Assembly (NCBI GenBank): GCA_025362795.1
Contig: JANYFE010000051.1
Span: forward strand, 22,717 to 86,716
DNA length: 64,000 nucleotides
Reading direction: 5' to 3'
DNA from: Rhodobacterales bacterium
GTDB taxonomy: Bacteria > Pseudomonadota > Alphaproteobacteria > Rhodobacterales > Rhodobacteraceae
How positions within the stretch are numbered: the first letter of the stretch is position 1; each line of letters starts with the position of its first letter. A program made the translations under genes and the position numbers. A model generated the notes under the pieces. That model was not told the DNA's origin and made no database searches. It worked only from the letters and a program-made list of their open reading frames with translations. Of this stretch, positions 49,799 through 58,070 are shown piece by piece.

Positions 49799-50678
49799 GC
49801 TGCGACCTCTTCCATGCTTCTGCGCCAGGCCTCCGGCAATGCCGGAAACTCCCGCGCCACGTATTCATATTGCGGCATCAGCGCAGTCCGCGCCCGTGCC
49901 CGCTGATCCGCCGTCATTGCCAACGGCAGCCCCTCATGGATGCGCCGATTGAAATCGCTGGTACCGGCGACAGTCCCAGAAACGTCCACAACCGCGCCAT
50001 CCCGGCTTCGGTCATCAGATCCTCGCTGAACATCGTCAGCAACCTCTCCGGTGCCACCACAGCACGCAGCTTGGTCAGCGCAGCGGCATAATCGCCGCGG
50101 TCCTGCATGTAAGGATCACCCGCCACCACACGGTCAAACCGCGTTGACACCGCCCTCGCATAGCCTGCCGCATCGCCTGCCTCGCGCCGCGCCAGCATCC
50201 GCACATGGCTCCACAGCCGCGCGACCGGGTCGCGCATCAGATAGACAAGGCGCACATCCTCGGCCATTCCGGCAATCTGGCGCAGGGTTTCAGCAGGCAG
50301 CGTTGCATAGGCCGGCGTCACTTCGCCCACCATCTTTTGCGCCTCACGACCCGCGGTCAGGAACTTGGCATAGGCCCCCCAGTCACCAGAGCGCCGCGAC
50401 AGCACCGAAATCCAGTCGCGCAAGTCAGCGATCTGGCGCTGCAACACCATTTGCTTGGGCACTGTTGCGCCCACCAGCCGCTGCTTCAACCGTGCCTTCT
50501 CGGCCTGAAACTCGCGAATGCGCGGCGCGACACTTTCGTCCCGCAACGTGTCAAAATAGTGCAATTCCTTGATCGAACGGAATTCGCAATCCGGATGCCC
50601 CGAAACCTGATCATGCACCCAGGACGTCCCCGCCTTGGTCGCACCGACGCAGATCATGATGGCGGGGCCCTGCCGCAT
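49795..50678 (-). pseudogene. sulfotransferase-family guest gene with a 1-nt frameshift, between nuoC and nuoD
   Basis: ATG 50678 overlaps the nuoC stop (TGATG). The frame reads ICVGATKAGTSWVHDQVSGH (PAPS 5'-phosphate loop), then KMVGEVTPAYATLPAET and LVYLMRDPVARLWSHVRM (3'-phosphate site RDPxxRxWS), up to FLGLSPVPA near 49960. There the frame slips: the intended continuation, DFNRRIHEGLPLAMTADQR and on to [13 protein letters not shown], is in the next frame and stops at 49795 with an ATGA overlap onto nuoD. One missing C (plus strand) near 49956-49958 explains it. The product as read is 254 residues with a wrong tail. A sequencing error is possible. Confidence 0.8.
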
Positions 50679-51268
50679 CAGGCCGGCTTCTTCTCATCAC
50701 CGGGCAGAATGTACTGAGCACCCTCCCACGGGCTCATGAAATCGAACTGCCGGTATTCCTGCACCAGCTTCACCGGCTCATAGACCACACGTTTTTGCAC
50801 TTCGTCATAACGCACCTCGGTATAGCCCGTGGTCGGAAAATCCTTGCGCAAGGGATGACCGCGAAAGCCATAGTCGGTCAGGATGCGGCGCAAATCCGGA
50901 TGCCCCGAAAACAGAATGCCGAACATGTCGAACACTTCCCGCTCGAACCAGTTCGCCGCCGGATAGACAGCGATGATCGACGGCACCATATCCGCCTCGC
51001 CCACCGCAACCTTTACCCGGATGCGGTGGTTTTTGTACATCGACAGAAAGTGATAGACGACCTCGAACCGCTTCACATCGGCCGGGTGATCAATCGCCGT
51101 GATGTCAACCAGCGAGGTGAAATGACAATCAGGATCGGCCTTCAGAAACCCGACAAACCCGACCAGATCGGACAGCCCCACCGTCAGGGTCAATTCGCCA
51201 AAGGCAATCAGTTGCGCCTGCACTGGCTGTTTCCCGGCAATCGTCGCGCCAAGTTCGGTCAAATCCAT
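50678..51268 (-). CDS. nuoC: NADH-quinone oxidoreductase subunit C
   Basis: 196 residues, the 30-kDa subunit. [34 protein letters not shown] and [30 protein letters not shown] (the 30K signature, read in parts) then [19 protein letters not shown]. Nine bases after nuoB; the stop overlaps the guest sulfotransferase start. Confidence 0.97.
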   Translation of the reverse strand: MDLTELGATIAGKQPVQAQLIAFGELTLTVGLSDLVGFVGFLKADPDCHFTSLVDITAIDHPADVKRFEVVYHFLSMYKNHRIRVKVAVGEADMVPSIIAVYPAANWFEREVFDMFGILFSGHPDLRRILTDYGFRGHPLRKDFPTTGYTEVRYDEVQKRVVYEPVKLVQEYRQFDFMSPWEGAQYILPGDEKKPA

Positions 51269-51277
51269 CGGAACCTC

Positions 51278-51799
51278 TCAGCGAACCAAAGTGCCAGTGC
51301 GGCGGATTTTCCGCTGCAACTGCAAAATTCCATACAACAGCGCCTCGGCCGTCGGCGGGCAGCCCGGGATGTAGATGTCAATCGGCACGATCCGGTCACA
51401 GCCCCGCACGACGGAATAGCTGTAGTGATAATACCCGCCGCCATTGGCGCATGATCCCATCGAGATCACATAGCGCGGCTCGGGCATCTGGTCGTAAACC
51501 TTGCGCAGCGCCGGGGCCATCTTGTTGGTCAGCGTGCCCGCCACGATCATCAGATCCGACTGGCGTGGGCTGGCGCGCGGTGCCGTGCCAAACCGCTCCA
51601 GATCATAGCGCGGCATCGACACATGGATCATCTCGACCGCACAACAGGCGAGGCCAAACGTCATCCAGTGCAGCGAGCCATTGCGCGCCCAGTTGATGAT
51701 GTCCTCGGTCGAGGTAAGCAGAAACCCCTTGTCCTGCAACTCGGCATTCAGCGCCTGCGCTTCGACCTCGCGGTCAGAACCGACCGTGGTTCCCGTCAT
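51278..51799 (-). CDS. nuoB: NADH-quinone oxidoreductase subunit B
   Basis: 173 residues from ATG 51799, which overlaps the nuoA stop (TGATG). It carries cluster N2: [15 protein letters not shown], with later Cys in [18 protein letters not shown] and [18 protein letters not shown] 51808 inside nuoA would add three residues and cannot be excluded. Confidence 0.97.
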   Translation of the reverse strand: MTGTTVGSDREVEAQALNAELQDKGFLLTSTEDIINWARNGSLHWMTFGLACCAVEMIHVSMPRYDLERFGTAPRASPRQSDLMIVAGTLTNKMAPALRKVYDQMPEPRYVISMGSCANGGGYYHYSYSVVRGCDRIVPIDIYIPGCPPTAEALLYGILQLQRKIRRTGTLVR

Positions 51800-52164
51800 C
51801 ACGCCCATTCCAGCGCCCCTTTTTTCCACTCATAGGCAAACCCGACCGTGAGCACGCTCAGGAACGCCATCATCGACCAGAACCCCACCATGGAGATCTC
51901 GCCAAATGCCACCGCCCAGGGGAACAGAAACGCCACTTCCAGATCGAAAATGATGAACAGGATCGACACAAGATAGAACCGCACGTCGAACTTCATCCGC
52001 GCATCGTCAAACGCATTGAACCCGCATTCATAGGCCGAAAGCTTTTCCGGGTCGGGGTGCCTGACCGCGATCAGCGCCGCAGCCCCCAACAGCAGCAGTC
52101 CCAATCCGGTCGCCACCGCAAGCAGCACAAGAATCGGCAGATATTCACGCAGAAGAGTGTCCAC
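51799..52164 (-). CDS. nuoA: NADH-quinone oxidoreductase subunit A
   Basis: 121 residues from GTG 52164 behind a strong AAGGAG. Three transmembrane segments; [20 protein letters not shown] is the family core, followed by [17 protein letters not shown]. The frame is open to 52215, but the GTG gives the standard NuoA length and the ribosome-binding site. First gene of the operon. Confidence 0.96.
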   Translation of the reverse strand: MDTLLREYLPILVLLAVATGLGLLLLGAAALIAVRHPDPEKLSAYECGFNAFDDARMKFDVRFYLVSILFIIFDLEVAFLFPWAVAFGEISMVGFWSMMAFLSVLTVGFAYEWKKGALEWA

Positions 52165-52226
52165 AACGGGCTCCTTCGACTTTGGCGTCTGGTCGGGCCG
52201 CCACGGCAACCCCACCTGCTACCGAT

Positions 52227-52255
52227 CATTTAGACCGCGCCTCGGGCGGGGTCAA
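52227..52255 (-). promoter_or_regulatory. sigma70-like promoter of the nuo operon
   Basis: On the minus strand TTGACC (52255-52250), a 17-base spacer, and TAAATG (52232-52227) lie about 60 bases before the nuoA GTG. The -35 is near-consensus; the -10 is weak, as is common in this group. Confidence 0.55.
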
Positions 52256-52327
52256 CCAAAGGTGGGGCGAAACCCCGGGTTTTCCAAGCCGTTTTGAGGG
52301 ATTGCGCCGATGTGCCCGTCCCCGACC

Positions 52328-52612
52328 TCACCCGCCCGCCAGCCGCGCACACCAGTCGATCCGCGACGCGCCATCATAGGCCACCGCCAGCCCCTCGGCG
52401 ATCATCAGCGCCGCAACATCCTCGCCACCCACCCGCATCCAAACCGGTTCGCGGCCATATCTGTCATGCCCCAAGCCCTGATATTCCAGCGTGTCGCCGT
52501 CAAACGCATAATCGGCGTAGCATCCCGTCAATGTGTCAGGGGCCGTCGTGGTTTTGGCGCTGCCCTGCGCTGATATGATCTTTGGCAACCTGCCTAAACC
52601 GTGATGCCACAT
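52328..52612 (-). pseudogene. thermonuclease-like relic (internally shortened)
   Basis: 94 residues. The C-terminal half, GHDRYGREPVWMRVGGEDVAAL and EGLAVAYDGASRIDWC, fits the end of small staphylococcal-nuclease-like proteins (DRYGRxxA, AYDG). The N-terminal half has CYADYAFDGDTLEYQGL, like the DGDT start of the same fold, but the middle with the catalytic Arg/Glu and the RGIDTPE motif is missing. No signal peptide. I infer an internally deleted remnant; an expressed short protein is not excluded. Confidence 0.4.
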
Positions 52613-52678
52613 TCACCATGACCAGCAGGGTCATCGCAATATAGACGGGCGGCGTCGTATCGACCCGCCCGAACCGCC

Positions 52679-53053
52679 TCAGCGGATCACCTGCACTTTG
52701 ACCCCCAGGTCCAGCTGCGCCCAAGCCCGATCCGCCGTATAAACCTCCGCCCCCAGTTCCAGCCCCAGTGCCAGACAACAGCGGTCGCCAAGCGAAAGGC
52801 CAAGATGGCGTGTCGGCATCCGCCACAAACCCGCCCGCAAGGCTTGCGACGGCAGAAGCGGAACACAAATCCCCAGACACTGTTCAACGATCAGGTCGAA
52901 GCGGTCTTTCTCCAACCCGCGCTCCAGCAACTTGGAAGCAATCTCGCCGAAGTTGACCGCTGAAATCACCGCATCCTCAACCTCCGACAGGTCTAATCGC
53001 CCCGGCTCATCAAATGCAGAAGCCAGCACGACCGAGGCATCTAGCACGATCAA
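52679..53053 (-). CDS. vapC: VapC-type PIN-domain toxin
   Basis: 124 residues from a TTG start at 53053. The PIN acidic residues are in place: IVLDASVVLASAF (Asp5), AVNFGEIASKLLERG (Glu), LGLSLGDRCCLALGLE (Asp) and VYTADRAWAQL (Asp). VapC toxins are Mg-dependent RNases that usually cut initiator tRNA or rRNA. It lies five bases behind its AbrB-type antitoxin, as in a regular TA operon. Confidence 0.85.
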   Translation of the reverse strand: MIVLDASVVLASAFDEPGRLDLSEVEDAVISAVNFGEIASKLLERGLEKDRFDLIVEQCLGICVPLLPSQALRAGLWRMPTRHLGLSLGDRCCLALGLELGAEVYTADRAWAQLDLGVKVQVIR

Positions 53054-53058
53054 CCTTG

Positions 53059-53301
53059 CTATTCCCGCTCTGCTTCAGCGCGACGTTCCGCCAAAAACTC
53101 ATCCACAATGCTTTCACCGGGTTTCTTCAGATGTGCCGCAATTCCCTGTATGCGTTTCCAGTCCGCGCGAACGCTCGACACCACTATGCGTCCATCCTCG
53201 ACCCGCAGCCGCACCTTGTCGCCGCGCTGTATCCCCGCCGCATCCCGGATCGCCGCCGGGATCAGAAGCCGCCCATCCGGCCCAAGACTGGTTTGCACCA
53301 T
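53059..53301 (-). CDS. vapB: AbrB/MazE-type antitoxin (VapB)
   Basis: 80 residues from ATG 53301 behind GAGGGG. The swapped-hairpin DNA-binding domain is TSLGPDGRLLIPAAIRDAAG, followed by KVRLRVEDGRIVV. The C-terminal arm (KKPGESIVDEFLAERRAEAE) should wrap the toxin. ATG 53355, with GGGAG eight bases upstream, would add 18 residues and is a real alternative. Confidence 0.83.
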   Translation of the reverse strand: MVQTSLGPDGRLLIPAAIRDAAGIQRGDKVRLRVEDGRIVVSSVRADWKRIQGIAAHLKKPGESIVDEFLAERRAEAERE

Positions 53302-53382
53302 ACTGTTCCCCTCAAAAAGGGAAGCAGCATCCGCAAATCCACCAGATTTCGCCATTTCAAGAACTCCCGACACTACGCAAAT

Positions 53383-53411
53383 AAAATGTCACACCTGACC
53401 AAAAATGTCAA
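53383..53411 (-). promoter_or_regulatory. vapBC promoter with direct repeats
   Basis: On the minus strand TTGACA (53411-53406) is separated by 17 bases from CATTTT (53388-53383). The plus-strand word AAAATGTCA occurs at 53383-53391 and 53402-53410, 19 bp apart, overlapping both promoter elements. Such paired sites would suit autorepression by VapB. Confidence 0.45.
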
Positions 53412-53433
53412 TCTCTCCAAAACCGCCAATCCC

Positions 53434-54666
53434 CTACTGCACCGCCACCACCGCCACATCCTCCGGTTCCTCACCCTGCCCCACGGCCAACGCCTCCGCC
53501 CGGATGATCCGCGCGATCAACGCACAATCCTCGAATGAAAACGTCAGCGGCACCCGCATGTCCACCAGCCCCGCCAATATCCGGTCGGTCTGTGGCAAGC
53601 TCTGCCGGTCCGCATAACCCCAATGGTCATAGCGCGAAGTAAACGCCACGGGCTGGTCCGCGCCGAACCACTTCAACTCCACCCCGCGCCCGATGCAGCG
53701 CGACAGGAACAACCCGACCCGCGCCTTCGACCATCCCGGCAGCAGGAACTGGAACGACGAGCCGACAAACCGCTCCTGATCGGGCCGCTCGATCAACCGC
53801 AACCCCTGCACCGCCGCGAGCCCCGCCTCCAGTGCCCGATACCGCGCCTCCCACCGCGCGACCCGCTCCACCAAAAGTTTCAACTGCGGCCGCAAGATCG
53901 CCGCCCGCAGATTGTCCATCCGGCCGGAGATATTCGGAACCACCATCCGCACCGCCGCGAACGCTTCGGGCGGCGGCGCTGCGGAATGTTTGGCATACAA
54001 CATGTATGACCCCGACAGCAGCACAGCCCGCGCCATGACCTCTGCATCATCAGAGATCAGAAATCCGCCCTCGCCCGAATTCACATGCTTGTAGGTCTGC
54101 ATCGAATAACACGCGATCCGCCCATGCCGCCCGGACGCCACACCTTCCCACGCCCCGCCCATCGTATGAGCGCAATCCTCGATCACCAGCAACCCCATGC
54201 GGTCACACAGCCGCATCAGCGCACCCATATCGCAGATATGCCCGCGCATATGGCTCAACAGCAGCACCCGCGCCCCGGAATCCGCCGCCTTCCGCTCCAG
54301 ATCGGCGAAATCCAGAACCAGCCTCTCGGTAATCTCGACAAACACCGGCCGCGCCCCGACACTGGCAATCGCCCCCGGCACCGGCGCAAGCGTGAACCCG
54401 TTGCTCAACACGGCATCCCCGGCAACCACCCCGACCGCCCGCAACGCACAAGCCATCGCGTAACCGCCCGACGCCACCGCCAGACAGTATTTCGCCCCTG
54501 TCAGCGCCGCAAACTCCTCTTCCAGCAAGGCCGCCTCCGCCACCTCACCCGGCACCGTGTTGTACCGGTGCAACCGGCCATGCTGCAAAACCGCCAGCGC
54601 CGCCGCGATGCCCGCCTCGGGAATAGGTTCCTGCTGGGTGAAACTGCCGGTGAACCGCTCAGACAT
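53434..54666 (-). CDS. DegT/DnrJ/EryC1-family PLP-dependent aminotransferase
   Basis: 410 residues from ATG 54666 ([17 protein letters not shown]). Fold type I: GRLHRYN near the N-terminus, ASGGYAMACALRAVGV (cofactor phosphate loop), VIEDCAHTMGGAWEG (Asp pairing with the pyridine N) and YSMQTYKHVNSGEGGF, in which Lys is the Schiff-base residue. Members act on sugar-nucleotide ketones or similar substrates; no sugar-biosynthesis gene is adjacent, so the substrate is open. The start overlaps the end of the MFS gene by 8 nt. Confidence 0.85.
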   Translation of the reverse strand: MSERFTGSFTQQEPIPEAGIAAALAVLQHGRLHRYNTVPGEVAEAALLEEEFAALTGAKYCLAVASGGYAMACALRAVGVVAGDAVLSNGFTLAPVPGAIASVGARPVFVEITERLVLDFADLERKAADSGARVLLLSHMRGHICDMGALMRLCDRMGLLVIEDCAHTMGGAWEGVASGRHGRIACYSMQTYKHVNSGEGGFLISDDAEVMARAVLLSGSYMLYAKHSAAPPPEAFAAVRMVVPNISGRMDNLRAAILRPQLKLLVERVARWEARYRALEAGLAAVQGLRLIERPDQERFVGSSFQFLLPGWSKARVGLFLSRCIGRGVELKWFGADQPVAFTSRYDHWGYADRQSLPQTDRILAGLVDMRVPLTFSFEDCALIARIIRAEALAVGQGEEPEDVAVVAVQ

Positions 54667-55900
54667 GAACCGGCTTCCGCACCAGCCAAACGAACAGGCC
54701 AAACGTCAGCGCCAAGCCAGCGGACGCCACAAAGAACCCCATCGAGGGCGACTGGAACGGTGCGCCCGGGCCCATGAAATAGCCGAAAATCTGCGCAAAA
54801 AACACCGTCCCGGCCAGTTGCGCGACATTCAGCACCGCCGAAACCCCGCCTTGCAACTCACCTTGCGCATTCTCCGGCACCGCTTTGGACATCTGCGCCA
54901 TCAGCATCGGGTGGATGAACCCCTCGGGCGTGTGCACAATCATCATCACGATCACCATGACCAACCCACCCGCCATCCCATAGCCAAAGGACGCAATCAC
55001 CGCAGCAATCAACCCGATAAACGCCACCCGGTGCTCGCCGAACCGCTTGACCAATGGCCCGGTCAGTCCCGCCTGTGACAGCGCCATGCACAGCCCGAAA
55101 ATCGCCAGCGTCATACCGACCATGCTCGATGACCAGCCAAACTTCGCCATGCCCCAGAACGGCCAGATGGCAGGGTAAACGCTCGAGAAAAAGAAGAACG
55201 AAAACAGCACGATGCACATCGGCACCACACCATGATAGCTTTGGAACACCTTGAACGCCCCGAACGGGTTGGCCCGCCTGATCTCAAATGGCCGCCGGTG
55301 TGCCGCATCCAGCGTTTCGGGCAGCACGAAATAACCGTAGACCAGATTGCAGGCTGAAATCCCCGCCGCCACATAGAACGGCACCCGCGCGCCATATTCG
55401 CCCAGCAAACCACCGACCGCAGGCCCCAGCACAAAACCCAACCCGAACGCCGCGCCCATCATGCCAAAATACTTTGCCCGCTGGTCCGGCGTCGTAATGT
55501 CGGCGATATAGGCATTGGCGATCATCCAGGACGCACCGCAAATCCCCGACAGCGACCGGCCAATGAACAGCCACGCCAGCGACGGGGCCAGGGCCTGCAA
55601 GAGATAATCCAGCATCAACCCGCCAATCGCCAGCAGCAGCAAGGGCCTGCGCCCGAACCGGTCCGACAAGTTGCCCATCAGCGGCCCGAAAAAGAACTGT
55701 GCCGCCGAATAGGCAAAGAACATCCAGCCGCCAACCTTGGACGCTTCGGCCAGTGAAACCTGACCCACCGTCTCAATCAGTTTGGGCAAAACCGGAATGA
55801 TCAGGCCAAAGCCCATCATATCCAGAAGAACCGTGATCAGAACGAAATATACCGCATGGCGAGAGGGGGCCAGCGCCGCCGAAGGTGCAATGTTTTCCAT
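54659..55900 (-). CDS. MFS transporter, TetA/TCR-like
   Basis: 413 residues, 12 transmembrane segments. Motif A-type [20 protein letters not shown]-terminal [21 protein letters not shown] and [20 protein letters not shown] motif C region (FVLGPAVGG) place it with tetracycline-type drug:proton antiporters. No TetR regulator is beside it. Overlaps and precedes the DegT gene, so the two may export or supply one compound; inferred from context only. Confidence 0.85.
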   Translation of the reverse strand: MENIAPSAALAPSRHAVYFVLITVLLDMMGFGLIIPVLPKLIETVGQVSLAEASKVGGWMFFAYSAAQFFFGPLMGNLSDRFGRRPLLLLAIGGLMLDYLLQALAPSLAWLFIGRSLSGICGASWMIANAYIADITTPDQRAKYFGMMGAAFGLGFVLGPAVGGLLGEYGARVPFYVAAGISACNLVYGYFVLPETLDAAHRRPFEIRRANPFGAFKVFQSYHGVVPMCIVLFSFFFFSSVYPAIWPFWGMAKFGWSSSMVGMTLAIFGLCMALSQAGLTGPLVKRFGEHRVAFIGLIAAVIASFGYGMAGGLVMVIVMMIVHTPEGFIHPMLMAQMSKAVPENAQGELQGGVSAVLNVAQLAGTVFFAQIFGYFMGPGAPFQSPSMGFFVASAGLALTFGLFVWLVRKPVHV

Positions 55901-55951
55901 GCGCGGAACCTAGAGGTGCCGCCCAAAACTGTCAAACCACCGCCGGCACCC

Positions 55952-55976
55952 GTCCGCAAATATCCCCGCCGCAGGC
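55952..55976. repeat. dispersed gene-end element, copy 3
   Basis: AAATATCCCCGCCGCAGGC lies directly after the gph stop, in the gap before the MFS gene. One base differs from the AAATATCCCCGCCGGAGGC core seen after glmS. Confidence 0.5.
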
Positions 55977-55978
55977 CG

Positions 55979-56629
55979 TCATGGCACCAGCCGCTCCGCC
56001 ATCTCCGGCAAATCCTCGAACCGCTCCAGCAGCGCCTCCGGCTCCAGCCGCGCCACCCCACGCCCCTCGGGCCCGAATGTCACCAGCGCGACCGGCACCC
56101 CCGCCGCGCGGCCCGTCAGCCGGTCCGTCTCGGTGTCGCCCACCAGCATGGACCGCCCGGCCACCCCACCCGCCCAGTCCACCGCCAGATGATACGGCGC
56201 CGGATCGGGTTTGCGCACAACCAGCGTATCCGCCCCCACCAGCGCCCCGAACAAGCGCCGCACCCCCAACCGCCGCAGCAGCTCTTCTGCCAGCCCCTCC
56301 GGCTTGTTGGTGCAGATTGCCGTGCGAAACCCCGCGACCCGCAGCGCCTCCACCGCCGCCACCGCCCCAGGATAAAGCCGCGTCTCGCGGACAATCCCAT
56401 CGGCATACGCCGCCAGTAGCCGGGGATACTCCCGTGCGACATCCGCCTCGGTCCAGGCCAGACCCTGCCGCTGAAACCCCAGCCGCAGCATCGCCCGCCC
56501 ACCGTGAAACGCCGTCAAAGCATCCGCTGGCCCCAGCATGGGCACCTCAAAACAGGCATTCGCCGCCGCCAGCAAATCGGCGCTGGTATCCGCCAAAGTC
56601 CCGTCCAGATCAAAGACAACCGTGCGCAT
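55979..56629 (-). CDS. gph: phosphoglycolate phosphatase (HAD superfamily)
   Basis: 216 residues from ATG 56629. HAD motifs: FDLDGTLADTSADLL (nucleophile Asp), CTNKPEGLAEELL (motif II/III region), KPDPAPYHLAVD (Lys) and LVGDTETDRLTGRAAG (acidic pair). The cap is a four-helix C1 type. It would clear 2-phosphoglycolate from DNA repair or photorespiration-like reactions. Divergent from glmU. Confidence 0.85.
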   Translation of the reverse strand: MRTVVFDLDGTLADTSADLLAAANACFEVPMLGPADALTAFHGGRAMLRLGFQRQGLAWTEADVAREYPRLLAAYADGIVRETRLYPGAVAAVEALRVAGFRTAICTNKPEGLAEELLRRLGVRRLFGALVGADTLVVRKPDPAPYHLAVDWAGGVAGRSMLVGDTETDRLTGRAAGVPVALVTFGPEGRGVARLEPEALLERFEDLPEMAERLVP

Positions 56630-56720
56630 CAGACCCCCTGAAACATGCCGTGAGCCTTGCGCCCCTTGCGGCCTTGGTATTACCGGGTAAAACCATTGCG
56701 AAAAAGAAGGAAGAGGCAGC

Positions 56721-58070
56721 ATGCAGGTATCCCTAATCATCCTCGCCGCGGGTCTGGGCAGCCGGATGAACTCCGACCTGCCCAAAGTGCTGCATTCCTT
56801 GGCCGGTGTTCCAATGCTGCACCACGCCCTGAACACCGCCCGCGCGCTGGAACCAAGCCGCATCGTCGTCGTCACCGGCTATGGCTCCACGCAAGTCACC
56901 AAAGCCGCCCAAGACTTCGACGCATTCACCGAATGCGTCCTGCAAGACCCCCAGCTTGGCACCGGCCACGCGGTTGCCCAAGCCGCCCCCCTGCTGTCCG
57001 ACGCCGAAGGTGACGCCATCGTCCTCTACGGCGACACTCCTTTCGTGCGCCCCGAAACCCTGCAAGCCATGCTCGCCGCCCGCAGCCGCCACGCTGTCGT
57101 GGTGCTGGGGTTCGAACCCCGCGACCCCGCCCGCTACGGTCGCCTTATCACCCAAGGCTCCGACCTCCTCCGCATCACCGAATACAAAGACGCGACCGAA
57201 GCCGAACGCGCCATCCCCCTCTGCAATTCCGGTGTCATCTGCGCCGACAGCAAAACCCTGTTCCGCCTCGTCGCCAACCTCACCACCAACAACGCCCAAG
57301 GCGAATACTACCTGACCGACATCGTGGAACTTGCCCGCGCCGAAGGCTTGACCACCGGCTACGTCACCTGCGACGAATCCGAAACCCTCGGGATCAACAC
57401 CCGCGCCCAACTCGCCGCCGCCGAGGCGCAGTTCCAATCCCGCGCCCGCACTGACGCCTTGGAGAACGGCGTCACCTTGACCGCCCCCGACACCGTGTTC
57501 TTCGCGCTGGATACCCACATCGGCCGTGACGCCACCATCGGCCCCCACGTCATCTTCGGCCCCGCCGTCACGATCGAATCCGGTGCCGAAATAAAAGGCT
57601 TCTGCCACCTCGAAGGCTGCCACATCAGCCGCGGTGCCAGCGTCGGCCCCTTCGCCCGCCTCCGCCCCGGTGCCGAACTGGCCGAAGACGTTCATGTCGG
57701 CAACTTCGTCGAGATCAAGAACGCCGTGCTCGACGAAGGCGTCAAGGTCGGCCACCTCACCTATCTGGGTGATGCCCATATCGGCGAATTTACCAACATC
57801 GGCGCAGGTACCGTCACCTGCAACTACGATGGCGTGATGAAACACCACACCGAGATTGGCAAAAACGCCTTCATCGGCTCCAACACCATGCTGATCGCCC
57901 CGGTGACGGTTGGCGACAACGCCCTGACCGCCTCCGGTTCTGTCATCACCGACAACGTTCCGCCCGACGCCCTCGCCATCGGTCGCGCCCGCCAAGTCAA
58001 CAAGCCCGGCCTTGCCACCAAATTCATGGACCGCCTCCGCGCGATCAAGGCCGCGAAAGGACCGAAATAA
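56721..58070 (+). CDS. glmU: bifunctional GlcN-1-P acetyltransferase / GlcNAc-1-P uridyltransferase
   Basis: 449 residues; last two steps to UDP-GlcNAc. N-terminal pyrophosphorylase: LAAGLGSRMNSDLPKVLH, then VLYGDTPFVRPETL and CNSGVI. The C-terminal half is a left-handed beta-helix: RPGAELAEDVHVGNFVEIKN, YLGDAHIGEFTNIGAGTVTC and HHTEIGKNAFIGSNT. Ribosome-binding site AAGGAAGAGG. Its stop overlaps the glmS start (TAATG), so both are coupled. Confidence 0.97.
   Translation: MQVSLIILAAGLGSRMNSDLPKVLHSLAGVPMLHHALNTARALEPSRIVVVTGYGSTQVTKAAQDFDAFTECVLQDPQLGTGHAVAQAAPLLSDAEGDAIVLYGDTPFVRPETLQAMLAARSRHAVVVLGFEPRDPARYGRLITQGSDLLRITEYKDATEAERAIPLCNSGVICADSKTLFRLVANLTTNNAQGEYYLTDIVELARAEGLTTGYVTCDESETLGINTRAQLAAAEAQFQSRARTDALENGVTLTAPDTVFFALDTHIGRDATIGPHVIFGPAVTIESGAEIKGFCHLEGCHISRGASVGPFARLRPGAELAEDVHVGNFVEIKNAVLDEGVKVGHLTYLGDAHIGEFTNIGAGTVTCNYDGVMKHHTEIGKNAFIGSNTMLIAPVTVGDNALTASGSVITDNVPPDALAIGRARQVNKPGLATKFMDRLRAIKAAKGPK

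Noticed and set aside
52536..52880. 114-codon minus-strand frame overlapping vapC
   Set aside because: Gly/Ala-rich shadow over vapC; only its last part (a short hydrophobic stretch) lies outside, and no gene can be named.
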